Positions 42,126-52,242 of a stretch of 64,000 nt of DNA are shown here, in pieces. The notes under the pieces are model-generated. The model worked only from the letters and a program-made list of their open reading frames with translations. It did not search any database and had not been told where the DNA came from. The DNA is from Devosia lacusdianchii. GTDB lineage: Bacteria; Pseudomonadota; Alphaproteobacteria; Rhizobiales; Devosiaceae. Within the stretch, counting starts at the first letter, position 1. Every line of letters begins with the position of its first letter. Location: positions 2,418,001 through 2,482,000 of the forward strand of contig NZ_CP092483.1 in assembly GCF_022429625.1 (NCBI RefSeq), written 5' to 3'. The position numbers were made by a program, and so were the translations under genes.

Positions 42126-42503
42126 ATGACTGGCCGGGAGAGCGAGATGACGGGGAAGGTCGTGAACAAGGCCGAATGGGCCGATGCCGCCGAAGCGAAG
42201 GATCACTGGCGCGGGGAGTTCGAAGGTGGGGCCTACGGCGCCAACATCTGCGTGATCTTTGTCCGCACCGAAAAGATCGGGGACGGACCACGGCTACATC
42301 GACACCCCTACCCTGAAACCTTCATCGTCCGCAATGGGCGGGTGCGGTTTACCGTCGGCGACGAAACGATCGATGCGGTCGCCGGCCAGATCGTTGTCTG
42401 CCCGGCCAATGTGCCCCACAAATTCGCTAACCTCGGCCCCGACCTGCTTGAGCAGATCGATATCCATGAGGCTGGGACTTTCGAGACGATCTGGCTGGAG
42501 TGA
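42126..42503 (+). CDS. Cupin-domain protein
   Basis: A 125-residue single-domain cupin. RLHRHPYPETFIVRNGRVRF supplies the G(X)5HXH-like first motif (near residue 56), and PANVPHKFANLG the second-motif histidine. Such proteins bind a metal and may be small isomerases, dioxygenases or sensors. Starts at 42126 (after GAGGAA) and 42147 (after GGGAG) fit equally well. It is divergent from the small ATPase gene. Confidence 0.88.
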   Translation: MTGRESEMTGKVVNKAEWADAAEAKDHWRGEFEGGAYGANICVIFVRTEKIGDGPRLHRHPYPETFIVRNGRVRFTVGDETIDAVAGQIVVCPANVPHKFANLGPDLLEQIDIHEAGTFETIWLE

Positions 42504-42550
42504 CGGCGCGGCTTCGGTGCTTGACGCTGCTGTCACGGCACGCTGGCAAA

Positions 42551-42574
42551 GCCCTCGGGTCGGAGCCCGAGGGC
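42551..42574. terminator. Hairpin between convergent cupin and formaldehyde dehydrogenase genes
   Basis: GCCCTCGGG, a 6-nt loop, then CCCGAGGGC: a perfect 9-bp stem 47 bp after the cupin stop and 37 bp beyond the dehydrogenase stop. On the minus strand a short TTT follows. It is a likely bidirectional, moderately strong terminator. Confidence 0.6.
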
Positions 42575-42610
42575 ATGGCGGCAAGCCGGCCAATACGCGC
42601 CGCTTCGTCG

Positions 42611-43738
42611 CTAGTAGACTACGACGCTGCGAATGCTCTCGCCCGAATGCATCATCTCGAAGCCTTTGTTGATGTCCTCGAGGCGCAGCGTATGAGTGAT
42701 CATCGGATCGATCTCGATCTTGCCGTCGAGATACCAGTCGACAATCTTGGGCACATCGGTGCGCCCCTTGGCACCACCGAACGCCGTTCCCATCCAGGTA
42801 CGGCCCGTGACGAGCTGAAACGGCCGGGTCGAGATTTCCTTGCCCGCACCGGCCACGCCGATAACAACCGACTTGCCCCAGCCGCGATGGCTGGCTTCGA
42901 GGGCCTGACGCATAACCATCGTGTTACCGGTGCAGTCAAACGTGTAGTCGGCGCCGCCGATCAGGTCACCACGGCGCTTGGTGAGGTTGACGAGATGGGG
43001 AACGATGTCACCCTCGATCTCCTTCGGGTTGACGAAATGCGTCATACCGAAGCGCTCGCCCCAGGCCTTTTTGTCATTGTTGATATCGACACCGATGATC
43101 ATGTCGGCGCCGGCCAGGCGCAGGCCCTGGATGACATTGAGGCCTATGCCGCCCAACCCGAAAACCACTGCGGTCGCGCCAATCTCAACCTTGGCCGTAT
43201 TGATCACCGCGCCTATGCCCGTAGTCACGCCGCAGCCCACATAGCAGACCTTGTCGAAAGCGGCCGCAGCATCGATCTTCGCGACGGCGATCTCCGGGAG
43301 AACGGTGAAGTTCGAGAAGGTCGAGCAGCCCATATAGTGATGGATCGGCTTGCCCTCGAACGAGAAACGCGAGGTTCCATCGGGCATTAGTCCCTGCCCC
43401 TGTGTTGACCGAATGGCAGTGCAGAGATTGGTCTTGCCGGAACGGCAGGAATAGCACTCCCGGCATTCGGGCGTGTAGAGAGGGATGACGTGGTCACCCT
43501 TCCTAAGGCTGGTCACACCAGGACCAACATCGACCACCACGCCCGCGCCCTCATGGCCAAGAATAGCGGGAAACAATCCTTCGGGGTCGGCACCGGACAA
43601 AGTGAAGTCATCGGTGTGGCAGATACCCGTCGCCTTGATCTCGATCATGACCTCGCCGGCCTTGGGACCATCGAGATCGACCTCGACGATTTCAAGCGGT
43701 TTGCCAGCTTGAAAGGCGACGGCGGCACGGGTTTTCAT
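42611..43738 (-). CDS. frmA: S-(hydroxymethyl)glutathione dehydrogenase / class III alcohol dehydrogenase
   Basis: A 375-residue zinc alcohol dehydrogenase. ATG 43738 has AAGGAGAA upstream and starts MKTRAAVAF, the normal FrmA/AdhC N-terminus; the frame further upstream is not part of the protein. Catalytic-zinc ligands are in [17 protein letters not shown] and GHEGAGVV, structural zinc in [17 protein letters not shown] (residue ~97), and NAD binding in [14 protein letters not shown]. It oxidises the glutathione adduct of formaldehyde. No S-formylglutathione hydrolase gene is adjacent. Confidence 0.96.
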   Translation of the reverse strand: MKTRAAVAFQAGKPLEIVEVDLDGPKAGEVMIEIKATGICHTDDFTLSGADPEGLFPAILGHEGAGVVVDVGPGVTSLRKGDHVIPLYTPECRECYSCRSGKTNLCTAIRSTQGQGLMPDGTSRFSFEGKPIHHYMGCSTFSNFTVLPEIAVAKIDAAAAFDKVCYVGCGVTTGIGAVINTAKVEIGATAVVFGLGGIGLNVIQGLRLAGADMIIGVDINNDKKAWGERFGMTHFVNPKEIEGDIVPHLVNLTKRRGDLIGGADYTFDCTGNTMVMRQALEASHRGWGKSVVIGVAGAGKEISTRPFQLVTGRTWMGTAFGGAKGRTDVPKIVDWYLDGKIEIDPMITHTLRLEDINKGFEMMHSGESIRSVVVY

Positions 43739-43808
43739 GATGAGATTCTCCTTGGTGGGCTTTCCCAAGGTTTGGCATGCGGTCCCCCGGGCGGCAACCG
43801 CTCTACCT

Positions 43809-44546
43809 TCAGATATTGCCCACTGCGACCGCGACATTGACGGTCGCGGCGACGATCAACGTGTTGAAGAAGTAGGCAAACGTGGAATGCATCACCACGA
43901 TTTTGCGCATCTTGTTGGACGTGACGCGAATGTCCGAAACCGCGAAGGCGGTGCCGATCACGTAGGCGAAATAGAGGAAGGCCACCCCATCGGGATTGTC
44001 GCCTTCGGGAAATTCGAGCCCACCGATGAGGGCACCCGACTTACCGCCCGGGTTGGCCGAGGGCGACTCGTAATACTCGTAGGCATAGTGCAGCGCGGCC
44101 ATGGTGTGGATGGTGAACCATCCCAACAGCACCGATATCACGCTCAATAGCACCTCGTAGAGCAGCGGCCCCTCTTCCCCGTTCAGGGCCATGAACAGCG
44201 TTGCGCAGCACACCCCGACAACACCGATGGCTGCGGCGAAAATGAAGGCCGTCGGTGTATCCGCCTCGTCGGCGCGCGAAAGCAGGAATTCCGGCGTCAG
44301 TACCGGTAACATCAGCGCTACCAGTACGAGGTAGACCAGGAACATCGTGATGGCGCCAAATGGCACGGCGAATACCGGCGCCAGCCATAAGCTGACCAGG
44401 AACACGACGGCCCCCAAGGCCAGCCCGATGAAGAAAGCCCCATGGCGGGGCAATTTGACCGACGCAATCCGCAAGCCGAATGCCACGCGCCGGCTCCTGG
44501 GTTTTCCCGCGGCGCTCTTGGCCGGTCGCTTGCTTCGCGTCGCCAT
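43809..44546 (-). CDS. DUF1345 family membrane protein
   Basis: A 245-residue inner-membrane protein. A basic N-terminus (residues 1-25) precedes about six hydrophobic segments. [11 protein letters not shown] (residue ~148), the segment [20 protein letters not shown] (residue ~170) and [18 protein letters not shown] are the conserved DUF1345 stretches. Function is unknown for the family. It stands alone between frmA and the CUT2 operon. Confidence 0.9.
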   Translation of the reverse strand: MATRSKRPAKSAAGKPRSRRVAFGLRIASVKLPRHGAFFIGLALGAVVFLVSLWLAPVFAVPFGAITMFLVYLVLVALMLPVLTPEFLLSRADEADTPTAFIFAAAIGVVGVCCATLFMALNGEEGPLLYEVLLSVISVLLGWFTIHTMAALHYAYEYYESPSANPGGKSGALIGGLEFPEGDNPDGVAFLYFAYVIGTAFAVSDIRVTSNKMRKIVVMHSTFAYFFNTLIVAATVNVAVAVGNI

Positions 44547-44591
44547 CTAGTACCCCTTTGTCGAGCAGTCACGGCGCGGCGCACAACGCGC

Positions 44592-45374
44592 TCAGCCGGA
44601 AATAGCTCCCGGCCCGGCGGTCGCGCCCGCCGGCACCTTGCCGATAATGATCATGCCAAGCACCTCGTCCTTGGTTACGTCGGTAGTGCGAGCGCTGCCC
44701 ACGACCTGACCATTCTTCATCACCACGATCCGATCGGCGAGATCGAAGACGTCGTGAATATCATGGCTGATGAGAAAAATGCCGATGCCGTCGGCCTTGA
44801 GTTGGCGGATAAGCTGGCCGACCTGCTGGGTCTCCTGCGGTCCAAGCGACGCGGTCGGCTCGTCCATAATCAGGATGCGCGCATCGAAAAGGATGGCCCG
44901 TGCAATGGCCACTGATTGCCGCTGGCCACCGGAGAGCGCTTTGACCGGCTCCTTGAAGCGGCGGAAATTGGGGTTGAGCCGCCCCATCACTTCGCGGGCC
45001 TTCGACTCCATCGCTGCATTGTCGAGCGTACCGAGCGAGGTAGTGATCTCGCGCCCCAGAAACAGGTTCGCGGCGGCGTCGACATTATCGGCCACGGCCA
45101 GCTGCTGGTAGATCGTCTCGATGCCATAGCCCTTGGCGTCGCGTGGATTGTTGATGGTCGCCGCCTGCCCGTCGATGCGGATCGAACCGGCGTCGCGCCT
45201 GTAAGCACCGGATAGAATCTTGATAAGCGTCGACTTGCCCGCCCCGTTGTGGCCCAAGAGGCCAACGACCTCCCCCGGGAACAGGTCGATCGACGCCCGG
45301 TCAACGGCCCGGATGCCGCCAAACGAGATCGAGATATCGGCCATTTCGACCAGCGGTGTTCTGCTATCGAGCAT
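44592..45374 (-). CDS. CUT2 sugar ABC transporter ATPase, single-domain (FrcA/XylG-like)
   Basis: A 260-residue ATPase with one nucleotide-binding domain, like FrcA of rhizobia rather than the two-domain RbsA/XylG. Walker A is [12 protein letters not shown] (residue ~37), signature [15 protein letters not shown], Walker [14 protein letters not shown] and switch [13 protein letters not shown]. It lies 15 bp after the permease gene and is last in the binding protein-permease-ATPase operon. Confidence 0.94.
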   Translation of the reverse strand: MLDSRTPLVEMADISISFGGIRAVDRASIDLFPGEVVGLLGHNGAGKSTLIKILSGAYRRDAGSIRIDGQAATINNPRDAKGYGIETIYQQLAVADNVDAAANLFLGREITTSLGTLDNAAMESKAREVMGRLNPNFRRFKEPVKALSGGQRQSVAIARAILFDARILIMDEPTASLGPQETQQVGQLIRQLKADGIGIFLISHDIHDVFDLADRIVVMKNGQVVGSARTTDVTKDEVLGMIIIGKVPAGATAGPGAISG

Positions 45375-45389
45375 CGAGACTGGCTTTCC

Positions 45390-46706
45390 CTAGCGTTTGT
45401 GGCGGCGGTAGAGCGTATCGAGCCAGACCGCAAAGACGAGCACGACACCCACGACGATCGATTGCAGCGGACTATCGAGCCCCAGCAGCACCATGCCCGA
45501 CTGGATAGACTGCATGACCAGCGCCCCAAGCAAGGCCCCGGCAATCGTCCCAACGCCGCCCGCCAGCGATGTTCCCCCGATGACGGCCGCGGCGATGACA
45601 TAGAGCTCGTCGAGGGTGCCAAGGGCATTGGTCGTGGCATTGAGGCGTGCCGATGAGATGGCGGCGGCAATCGCGCAGAGCCCACCCATCAGCATGAATA
45701 TCTTGACCGTCACCCAGCGGGTGTTGATGCCCGCGAGTTCCGCGGCTTCCGGATTGCCGCCCATGGCAAAAATGTAGCGGCCGAAACGCGTACGGGTGGC
45801 GATGAAGGTCATCACCACGCCGACTCCCAGGGCGATCAGCACGGGAATTGCCAAGCCGTGTGAAATGAAGAGGCCGCCTTCGGGCACCGTCACGTCATTG
45901 GCTGCGGCATAGCTCTCGGCGATGCGCCGAGGCCAAGGATAGGCATTGGCAACCCACGCTGCTGCCATGGCCAATCCGCAGCCGAGAATGCCCAGCGCAA
46001 TCTCGGCCCATAGCGGACGCCGCGGGAAGTTGAAGCGCAGCCGCTGTTGCCGACCTGAATAGAGGGCGGCTACGATGCCGAGGCAGGCGATGGCAGCAAC
46101 GATCCAGGTCCAGAACGCCCCGATCGACCCCGTTGGCCCGCCACCCATGAGCTGGAAGGTCGGGTCCATGGGGGCAACGGTGCGGCCCATGGTGACCCAC
46201 CACGCCGCCCCGCGCCAGATCAGATAGCCACCCAGCGTGACGATGAACGACGGCACCCGCAAATAGGCGACGATTACGCCCTGCAGCCCGCCAATACCCA
46301 CGCCCACGAGCAGGCCAGCCAACAGGGACAGCACCCAGATCAGCGGGTGTCCGAGCCCAAGGCCAAGCTGCACCGGCAAGATGTTGGTCTGCATGACACC
46401 CATGACCATGCCCACGAGTCCGAGGATGGAGCCGACGGACAGGTCGATATTCCGCGTGGCGATAATGAAGACCATCCCCGTGACCATGACGGCCACCGAG
46501 GCCGTCTGAACCGACAGATTCCAGAGATTGCGCGGCGTCAGAAACAGCCCGTCGGAAAAAACGTTGAAGCCGATCCACACGATGGCCAGCGCCCCCATCA
46601 TGCCGACCAACCGCGTGTCGATTTCCGTAGCCAGCAGGAAGCGCTGCACCGGATTACGCGCATATGCACTGGGATGCGTGACCGGCGATGCGTTCTGGTC
46701 GGTCAA
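45390..46706 (-). CDS. CUT2 sugar ABC transporter permease (XylH-like)
   Basis: A 438-residue membrane protein, about 110 residues longer than RbsC and typical of XylH. It carries MGGNPEAAELAGINTRWVTV (residue ~312) and IGGTSLAGGVGTIAGALLG (residue ~384), and GMVFIIATRNIDLSVGS (residue ~77), which is characteristic of the family. Nine bases separate its ATG from the binding-protein stop, leaving no room for a hairpin there. A xylose-type or related pentose substrate is likely but inferred. Confidence 0.92.
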   Translation of the reverse strand: MTDQNASPVTHPSAYARNPVQRFLLATEIDTRLVGMMGALAIVWIGFNVFSDGLFLTPRNLWNLSVQTASVAVMVTGMVFIIATRNIDLSVGSILGLVGMVMGVMQTNILPVQLGLGLGHPLIWVLSLLAGLLVGVGIGGLQGVIVAYLRVPSFIVTLGGYLIWRGAAWWVTMGRTVAPMDPTFQLMGGGPTGSIGAFWTWIVAAIACLGIVAALYSGRQQRLRFNFPRRPLWAEIALGILGCGLAMAAAWVANAYPWPRRIAESYAAANDVTVPEGGLFISHGLAIPVLIALGVGVVMTFIATRTRFGRYIFAMGGNPEAAELAGINTRWVTVKIFMLMGGLCAIAAAISSARLNATTNALGTLDELYVIAAAVIGGTSLAGGVGTIAGALLGALVMQSIQSGMVLLGLDSPLQSIVVGVVLVFAVWLDTLYRRHKR

Positions 46707-46715
46707 ATCGAACTC

Positions 46716-47756
46716 CTAGTCACAGGCCGCAACGCTGCCGCGCGTGACGCCCTGGCAAACAATAGCCTTGCCGACCCACCCGGCATCGATCACGACGTTC
46801 AGGTTGTCGCGCGTCACCGCCACGGGTGCGATAAAGAAGGCGTTCATTTCGACCCCTCGCGGCCCACCGGAAAACTTCGTTGCGCCCTCGATCGCATCCA
46901 GCGCCGTCCCTTCCGCCAGTGCGATAGCCACTTCTGCGGCCTTCCTGCCCAGCTCGCGGGAATCCTTCCACACCGACACGGTTTGCGTACCCAGCGCGAT
47001 CCGGTTCAGGGCAGCATGCTCGCCATCCTGCCCCGAGACCGGCACCGCTCCCGCGAGACCCTGCGCGGCGAGTGCGGCGATGGCGCCGCCGGCAGTACCG
47101 TCATTGGAGGCGACAACGGCGTCTATCTCGTTGTTGTTTGCCGTCAGGAACTGCTCCATGTTGCCCTGGGCCACCTCGGGGTTCCAGTTGTCGGTATAGG
47201 CCTCGCCGACATTGACGATGGCGCCGGCTTCCAGCGCCGGCCCCAGGACCTCCATCTGACCTTGGAACAGGAAATCGGCATTGGAATCGGCCGAGTTCCC
47301 TTTGATGAAGACGTAGTTGCCGGTGGGCCGCACCGCGAACACCGCTTGAGCCTGCAGGCGTCCCACTTCCTTATTGTCGAAGCTGAGGTAGAACAGGTCG
47401 GGATTTTCGATCAGCCGGTCATAACCGATGACGGGAATGCCCTCGGCCACCGCAGCCGACACAGCGGGCCCCACCGCCTCGCCGTCCTGGGCCAGAACGA
47501 TGAGCGCATCAGCGCCTTGCGCGATGAGGCTCTCGATATCGGTCAACTGCTTGCCAGCGGACGATTGGGCGTCAGCGGAGATGTAGCGAGCACCGGCCGC
47601 GGTCACAGCTGCCTGCAATGCAAATTCATCGGTCTTCCAGCGCTCTTCCTGAAAATTGTTCCAGCTCACGCCGATGACCAATTGATCCTGAGCACTGGCG
47701 GCAGTCGTCCCCAGCAGAACGCCGATCCAAAGCAGGACCGCTTGATGCCACGCCAC
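46716..47756 (-). CDS. CUT2 sugar-binding protein (XylF-like)
   Basis: A 346-residue type I binding protein. I start it at GTG 47756, with GGGGAGG six bases upstream. This gives a compact signal peptide ([22 protein letters not shown]), whereas the longer frame to 47828 reads as non-signal sequence. The mature protein begins near [13 protein letters not shown], with [17 protein letters not shown] (residue ~82) and [20 protein letters not shown] (residue ~215), characteristic of XylF/RbsB-like proteins. It is divergent from a ROK repressor. Confidence 0.9.
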   Translation of the reverse strand: MAWHQAVLLWIGVLLGTTAASAQDQLVIGVSWNNFQEERWKTDEFALQAAVTAAGARYISADAQSSAGKQLTDIESLIAQGADALIVLAQDGEAVGPAVSAAVAEGIPVIGYDRLIENPDLFYLSFDNKEVGRLQAQAVFAVRPTGNYVFIKGNSADSNADFLFQGQMEVLGPALEAGAIVNVGEAYTDNWNPEVAQGNMEQFLTANNNEIDAVVASNDGTAGGAIAALAAQGLAGAVPVSGQDGEHAALNRIALGTQTVSVWKDSRELGRKAAEVAIALAEGTALDAIEGATKFSGGPRGVEMNAFFIAPVAVTRDNLNVVIDAGWVGKAIVCQGVTRGSVAACD

Positions 47757-47829
47757 TGTCGACCTCCCCGGCGGCCACCCACCGCCACAGGCGAAGTGAC
47801 ATTGCCCCACAATCGCTGTCAACGCCAAT

Positions 47830-47842
47830 TTCGAGCCTCGAA
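47830..47842. promoter_or_regulatory. Predicted ROK/XylR operator in the divergent gap
   Basis: TTCGAG-C-CTCGAA is a perfect 13-bp odd palindrome in the 150-bp gap between the XylF-like gene and the ROK gene. AT-rich bases (AATT, TTAAAT) flank it. ROK repressors bind inverted repeats of this general kind. The only other candidate gene-pair use is none, as no other regulator is nearby. Confidence 0.5.
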
Positions 47843-47906
47843 TTAAATGCCGGATTGAGCTAGTCCAGTGCTATCACGAGCCGGCTAAGTGAGGGGAGAC
47901 GGCCGC

Positions 47907-49124
47907 TTGGCGCCCAAGGTCAGCGATAGCGATAGCGTGCGGCGGGAAAACCGCGGGCTGGTGCTGAGCACGTTGCGGGTGCACGGCCCGCAATCGCGAA
48001 CCGTATTGGCCGCCCAAACTGGGCTGAGCCACGCCACGATAACCGCGATCACCACCGACCTCGTCGCACAAAACATCATAGTCGAACTGGTTTCGGCGGA
48101 GAAGCCGCAGGGCCGCACACGTGGCCGGCCGGCAACGCTGGTGGGCTTCAACCGCACCATCGGCTACGCCGCGCTGGTCGAGATCGACGTAAACAGGGCA
48201 CGGGTCTCGCTGGTGGACTATGGCGGCGTGCTGGTCGACCGCTTTGAAAGCCCGGTAACGCCGACCACCTTCCAGGAGACCGCACCAACGGACTTCCTTG
48301 CCGAACGCCTGTCACAGCTGGCGGCGCGCAACCCCAAGGAAAGTCCAAACCTCAAGCGCATCGCGGTGTCGGTCCAGGGCATTCTCGACCGCGAGGGGCG
48401 CAGCCTCAAGTGGTCGCCAATAGCACACCTGGCTGGCCATGCCTTTGCCGACGACGTAGCCAGGTCAACCGGCCATCCGGTAACCGTGCACAAGCGTGGC
48501 CGCCTGCTAGCGGAAGGCGCCCGTTGGCTCGATCCGAGCCTGCATGACGCCAGCGTCGCCACGGTTTTCGTCGGCTCGACCGTAGCCATGGGTATCACGT
48601 TTCGTGGCCAGATCATGGGGCGCGGCGACGAAGGCGCCACAGAGTTTGGCCACATGAACCACATGCCCAATGGCGCCCTGTGCCGCTGCGGCATGCGCGG
48701 CTGCATCGAGGCATATGCCTCGGATTATGGCGTGTTGCGTGCGGCCTATTCCGTGCCCGAAACAGCGGCCCCTGCCCCCGCTGTGCCCGCAGCACAGTAC
48801 GAGGGCCTGATCGCCCGGGCCGAAGCCGGCGATCGAGCTGCGACCCACGCCTTTAACCTCGCCGGCAGGGCCATCGGCTTTGGGCTGAGCCGCATGATGG
48901 CGGTGTTCGACCCCTCGCACGTCCTGATCGTCGGCCCAGGCGCCCGGGCCTTTAGCCTCATGCAGGGCGAAATTACCGCTGCCCTGGCCGGCACTTTGGT
49001 GTGCCGTATCAACGGCATGCCGCAGATCGTGCCGCATCACGACGAGAAGGAACCAATCTTCAAGGGCTTGCTTATGAAGACCCTCAATGAGATCGACCAG
49101 GCCGACTTCGCCGGCCTCGCCTAG
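47907..49124 (+). CDS. ROK-family transcriptional repressor (XylR/NagC type)
   Basis: About 405 residues. A winged-helix region (RENRGLVLSTLRVHGPQSRT, then GLSHATITAITTDLV) is followed by a ROK sugar-kinase-like domain with the zinc motif CRCGMRGCIEAY (residue ~253) and DPSHVLIVGPGA. A TTG start at 47907 has GAGGGGAG at fitting distance; a GTG at 47889 has none. It presumably represses the divergent XylFGH-like operon. Its TAG overlaps the stop of the convergent cysNC gene within one CTAG. Confidence 0.92.
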   Translation: MAPKVSDSDSVRRENRGLVLSTLRVHGPQSRTVLAAQTGLSHATITAITTDLVAQNIIVELVSAEKPQGRTRGRPATLVGFNRTIGYAALVEIDVNRARVSLVDYGGVLVDRFESPVTPTTFQETAPTDFLAERLSQLAARNPKESPNLKRIAVSVQGILDREGRSLKWSPIAHLAGHAFADDVARSTGHPVTVHKRGRLLAEGARWLDPSLHDASVATVFVGSTVAMGITFRGQIMGRGDEGATEFGHMNHMPNGALCRCGMRGCIEAYASDYGVLRAAYSVPETAAPAPAVPAAQYEGLIARAEAGDRAATHAFNLAGRAIGFGLSRMMAVFDPSHVLIVGPGARAFSLMQGEITAALAGTLVCRINGMPQIVPHHDEKEPIFKGLLMKTLNEIDQADFAGLA

Positions 49125-51007
49125 ATCTTCAGCCAGTCATAAAGCTGTTCGGAAAGCACCGTTGGCTCGTCTTCGGCCCCATGCAGTACCAGCTCGGCAT
49201 TGGTGGGAGCCTCGAACGGCGAGTCGATGCCGGTGAAGTTCTTGATCTCGCCGGCGCGGGCGCGCTTGTAGAGACCCTTGGGATCGCGAGCCTCGCAGAC
49301 TTCCAGCGGCGTATCGACATAGACCTCGGCAAAGTCGATATCGCCGGCAATCTCGCGCGCTAGGCGCCGTTCCTTCTCGAAAGGCGAGATGAACGAGACC
49401 AGCACGATCAGTCCGGCATCAGCCATCAGCTTGGCGACCTCAGCCACGCGCCTGATGTTCTCAACGCGGGCTGCCTCGGTGAAGCCGAGATCCTTGTTGA
49501 GGCCGTGGCGCACATTGTCGCCATCAAGGATATAGGCATGGCGGCCCTCCGCCGTCAGCCGCTTCTCGAGCAGGTTGGCGATGGACGACTTGCCCGACCC
49601 CGACAACCCCGTGAACCAAACAATCCGCGGCTGCTGGCCCTTCATTGAGGCACGAACCGCGCGATTCACGTCGAAAGCCTGGTAGGTCAGATTCTGCGCC
49701 CGCCGCAGGCCGAACTCGATCGTGCCGGCCCCCAAGGTAGCGTTGGACAAGCGGTCGATCAGGATGAAGCCGCCGGTCAAGGCGTTAGTGGCATAGCTAT
49801 CAAAGGCCAACGGCTTGTCGGTCGCGATGGTAACGGTGGCGACCTCGTTGAGGTCGATCTTGGTCGCTGCAGTATGCTCCAGCGTGTTGACGTTGGTGCG
49901 GAACTTGAGATCGGTGATGGTCGCCGGCACGAGCTGCGAGCCGACCTTCAGCAGGTAAGAGCGTCCTGGAAAAGCGGACTCCTCGCTCATCCAGACCAGG
50001 CGTGCCTGGAACTGATTGGAGAATTCGGGCGTCTCGCCGGGCCGCGCCAACACATCGCCGCGCGACACGTCCACCTCGCGATCGAGCACCAGAGTTACGG
50101 CCTGCCCGGCCACCGCCTGGTTCAGCTCGCCATCCATTGTGACGATGCGCTTGATCACGGCCGGCTTGCGCGACGAGGCGATCAGCACATCATCGCCAAC
50201 CGCAATGGCGCCTGACGCCACGGTGCCGGATAATCCGCGGAAGTCGAGATTGGGCCGATTGACCCATTGCACCGGGAAGCGGAACTTCTGCTCCGTTCGA
50301 TCCTCGGCCACCTCGACAGTTTCAAGGTATGGCACCAGCGCCGAGCCCCTGTACCATGGCGTGCGTGGGCTAGTTGCGAGGATGTTGTCGCCCCGCAGCG
50401 CCGAAACCGGCACCGCCGCCAGGCTCTTGAAACCGAGGGGCTCGGCGAAGGCGCGATACTCGGCGACGATCTTGTCGAACACGGCCTGATCGTAGTCGAC
50501 GAGATCGATCTTGTTGACCACCAGCACCACGTGCTTCACGCCGATCAGCGACAGGATGAAGCTATGCCGACGCGTCTGCGTCAGCACGCCCTTGCGGGCG
50601 TCGATCAGCACCAGCGCCAGATCGGCATTCGACGCACCGGTTGCCATGTTGCGCGTATACTGTTCGTGGCCAGGCGTGTCGGCGACGATGAACTTGCGCT
50701 TGTCGGTCGAAAAAAAACGATAGGCGACGTCGATGGTGATGCCCTGCTCGCGCTCGGCCGCCAGGCCATCGACCAGCAGCGAGAAGTCGATACCCTCATC
50801 GCCGGTCGTGCGGTTGCGGCTCTCTTTCTTCAGGCTCGCCAACTGATCGTCGAGGATGAGCTGGCTGTCATAAAGCAGCCGCCCGATCAGCGTCGACTTG
50901 CCATCATCGACGCTGCCGCAGGTGAGGAAGCGCAGCAACGACTTATCGGTCTGCTGGTTGAGCCAGAGGTCGATATCGGTATCAGGTGTAGCCATCGGCA
51001 GGGTCAT
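49121..51007 (-). CDS. cysNC: Sulfate adenylyltransferase subunit 1 / adenylylsulfate kinase fusion (CysN-CysC)
   Basis: A 628-residue bifunctional protein. The N-terminal GTPase CysN has G1 CGSVDDGKSTLIGRLL (residue ~29), G3 DTPGHEQYTRNM (residue ~107) and G4 NKIDLVD, then an EF-Tu-like barrel. The C-terminal CysC (from about residue 440) has P-loop GLSGSGKSSIA and FISPFEKERRLAREI. It makes APS and then PAPS from sulfate. I start it at ATG 51007, one base past the cysD stop. The fusion (also called NodQ type) is common in rhizobia and other alphaproteobacteria. Confidence 0.96.
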   Translation of the reverse strand: MTLPMATPDTDIDLWLNQQTDKSLLRFLTCGSVDDGKSTLIGRLLYDSQLILDDQLASLKKESRNRTTGDEGIDFSLLVDGLAAEREQGITIDVAYRFFSTDKRKFIVADTPGHEQYTRNMATGASNADLALVLIDARKGVLTQTRRHSFILSLIGVKHVVLVVNKIDLVDYDQAVFDKIVAEYRAFAEPLGFKSLAAVPVSALRGDNILATSPRTPWYRGSALVPYLETVEVAEDRTEQKFRFPVQWVNRPNLDFRGLSGTVASGAIAVGDDVLIASSRKPAVIKRIVTMDGELNQAVAGQAVTLVLDREVDVSRGDVLARPGETPEFSNQFQARLVWMSEESAFPGRSYLLKVGSQLVPATITDLKFRTNVNTLEHTAATKIDLNEVATVTIATDKPLAFDSYATNALTGGFILIDRLSNATLGAGTIEFGLRRAQNLTYQAFDVNRAVRASMKGQQPRIVWFTGLSGSGKSSIANLLEKRLTAEGRHAYILDGDNVRHGLNKDLGFTEAARVENIRRVAEVAKLMADAGLIVLVSFISPFEKERRLAREIAGDIDFAEVYVDTPLEVCEARDPKGLYKRARAGEIKNFTGIDSPFEAPTNAELVLHGAEDEPTVLSEQLYDWLKI

Positions 51008-51008
51008 A

Positions 51009-51926
51009 TCAGAAGTACCCTTCCTGCTTCTTCTTTTCCATCGAACCAACGCTGTCGCTATCGATCAGCCGCCCTTCCCGCTCAGATGTGCGGCTGGCCT
51101 GCATTTCCATGATGATCTCGGGCAGGCTCGCCGCCGTGGATCGCATCGCGCCGGTCAGCGGATAGCAGCCCAGCGTACGGAAGCGCACCATTTCCTCGCG
51201 CGGCACCTCATCGGTATTGAGCGGCATGCGATCGTCATCGACCATGATCAGTGTGCCGAACCGCTCGACGATCGGGCGCTTCTTGGCGAAGTACAACGGC
51301 ACGATCGGAATGCCTTCGGAATAGATGTAGGTCCAGATATCCAGCTCGGTCCAGTTGCTGAGCGGAAACACACGCATGCTCTCGCCCGGATTGAGGCGCG
51401 TATTGAACACCCGCCACAACTCGGGCCTCTGGTTCTTTGGATCCCAGGCATGGGTGGCATTGCGGTGCGAAAAGATGCGCTCCTTGGCGCGCGACTTCTC
51501 CTCGTCACGCCGCGCCCCACCGATAGCGGCATCGTATTGCCCAGCATTGAGCGCCTGCCGCAGAGCTGCGGTCTTCATGATGTCGGTATAGCGCGACGAG
51601 CCGTGATCGAACGGATTGATATTGTCGCGCAGGCCATCGGGATTGGTGTGGCTGATCAGATCGAACCCGTATTCCTCCGCCATCCGATCGCGGAACGCGA
51701 TCATCTCGCGAAACTTCCAGGTCGTGTTGACGTGCAGTAGCGGAAACGGAATCTTGCTGGGGAAGAACGCCTTGCGGGCTAGATGCAGCAGGACGCTGGA
51801 GTCCTTGCCAATCGAATACATCATCACCGGCCGCTCGAAACTCGCGGCAACCTCGCGCAGGATTTCGATGCTCTCCGCCTCGAGGGTCTGCAGGTGGGTC
51901 AAGGGACTCTGGCTCACGCGGCCCAT
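51009..51926 (-). CDS. cysD: Sulfate adenylyltransferase subunit 2
   Basis: A 305-residue PAPS-reductase-superfamily ATP pyrophosphatase. [20 protein letters not shown] (residue ~35) is the PP-loop, [16 protein letters not shown] follows, and [15 protein letters not shown] (residue ~138) and the C-terminal [14 protein letters not shown] are diagnostic. It is the catalytic subunit that forms APS with the GTP-driven CysN. cysD and cysNC are consecutive; no cysH, cysI or sulfate transporter is next to them in this window. Confidence 0.96.
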   Translation of the reverse strand: MGRVSQSPLTHLQTLEAESIEILREVAASFERPVMMYSIGKDSSVLLHLARKAFFPSKIPFPLLHVNTTWKFREMIAFRDRMAEEYGFDLISHTNPDGLRDNINPFDHGSSRYTDIMKTAALRQALNAGQYDAAIGGARRDEEKSRAKERIFSHRNATHAWDPKNQRPELWRVFNTRLNPGESMRVFPLSNWTELDIWTYIYSEGIPIVPLYFAKKRPIVERFGTLIMVDDDRMPLNTDEVPREEMVRFRTLGCYPLTGAMRSTAASLPEIIMEMQASRTSEREGRLIDSDSVGSMEKKKQEGYF

Positions 51927-52242
51927 ACTCCAACACCACGCCCCAACTGGGCGCTATTACCTGCCAGTGGTTAGGCCGGAGCCGCCTTCCGATCAAGCCC
52001 AAAACCCCCGCAAACCCTTAGCCTACAAGGCCTTGGGGCATATTTGTCTGCGACCCCGCCGAAGCTCGCCATAGCACTCTGTGCGACGTTCACGCAGTGC
52101 CAAAGAAGTGCTCCCGCAGCACCTGTTGCGCAAAAAAAATCCTCACTTGGACCGGAGAGGCAGGGTCACCGAATATCATTGGCCCCATGCCGCCGCACGA
52201 ATACCATGCCGGAAAGGCCTCCAGTATCGCTCTAGAAAGGAC
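51927..52242. other. 316-bp intergenic region before the orphan gene, no clear content
   Basis: This gap between divergent cysD and the 311-aa gene presumably holds both promoters. A weak minus-strand TTGATC/TAACCA pair at 17-bp spacing lies around 51967-51995 for cysD. I see no RNA gene, riboswitch or coding sequence I can defend. Confidence 0.4.

Noticed and set aside
46347-47846. 499-codon plus-strand frame opposite the XylH/XylF-like genes
   Set aside because: Composition is His/Arg/Asp-rich as expected of an antisense frame; no domain seen.
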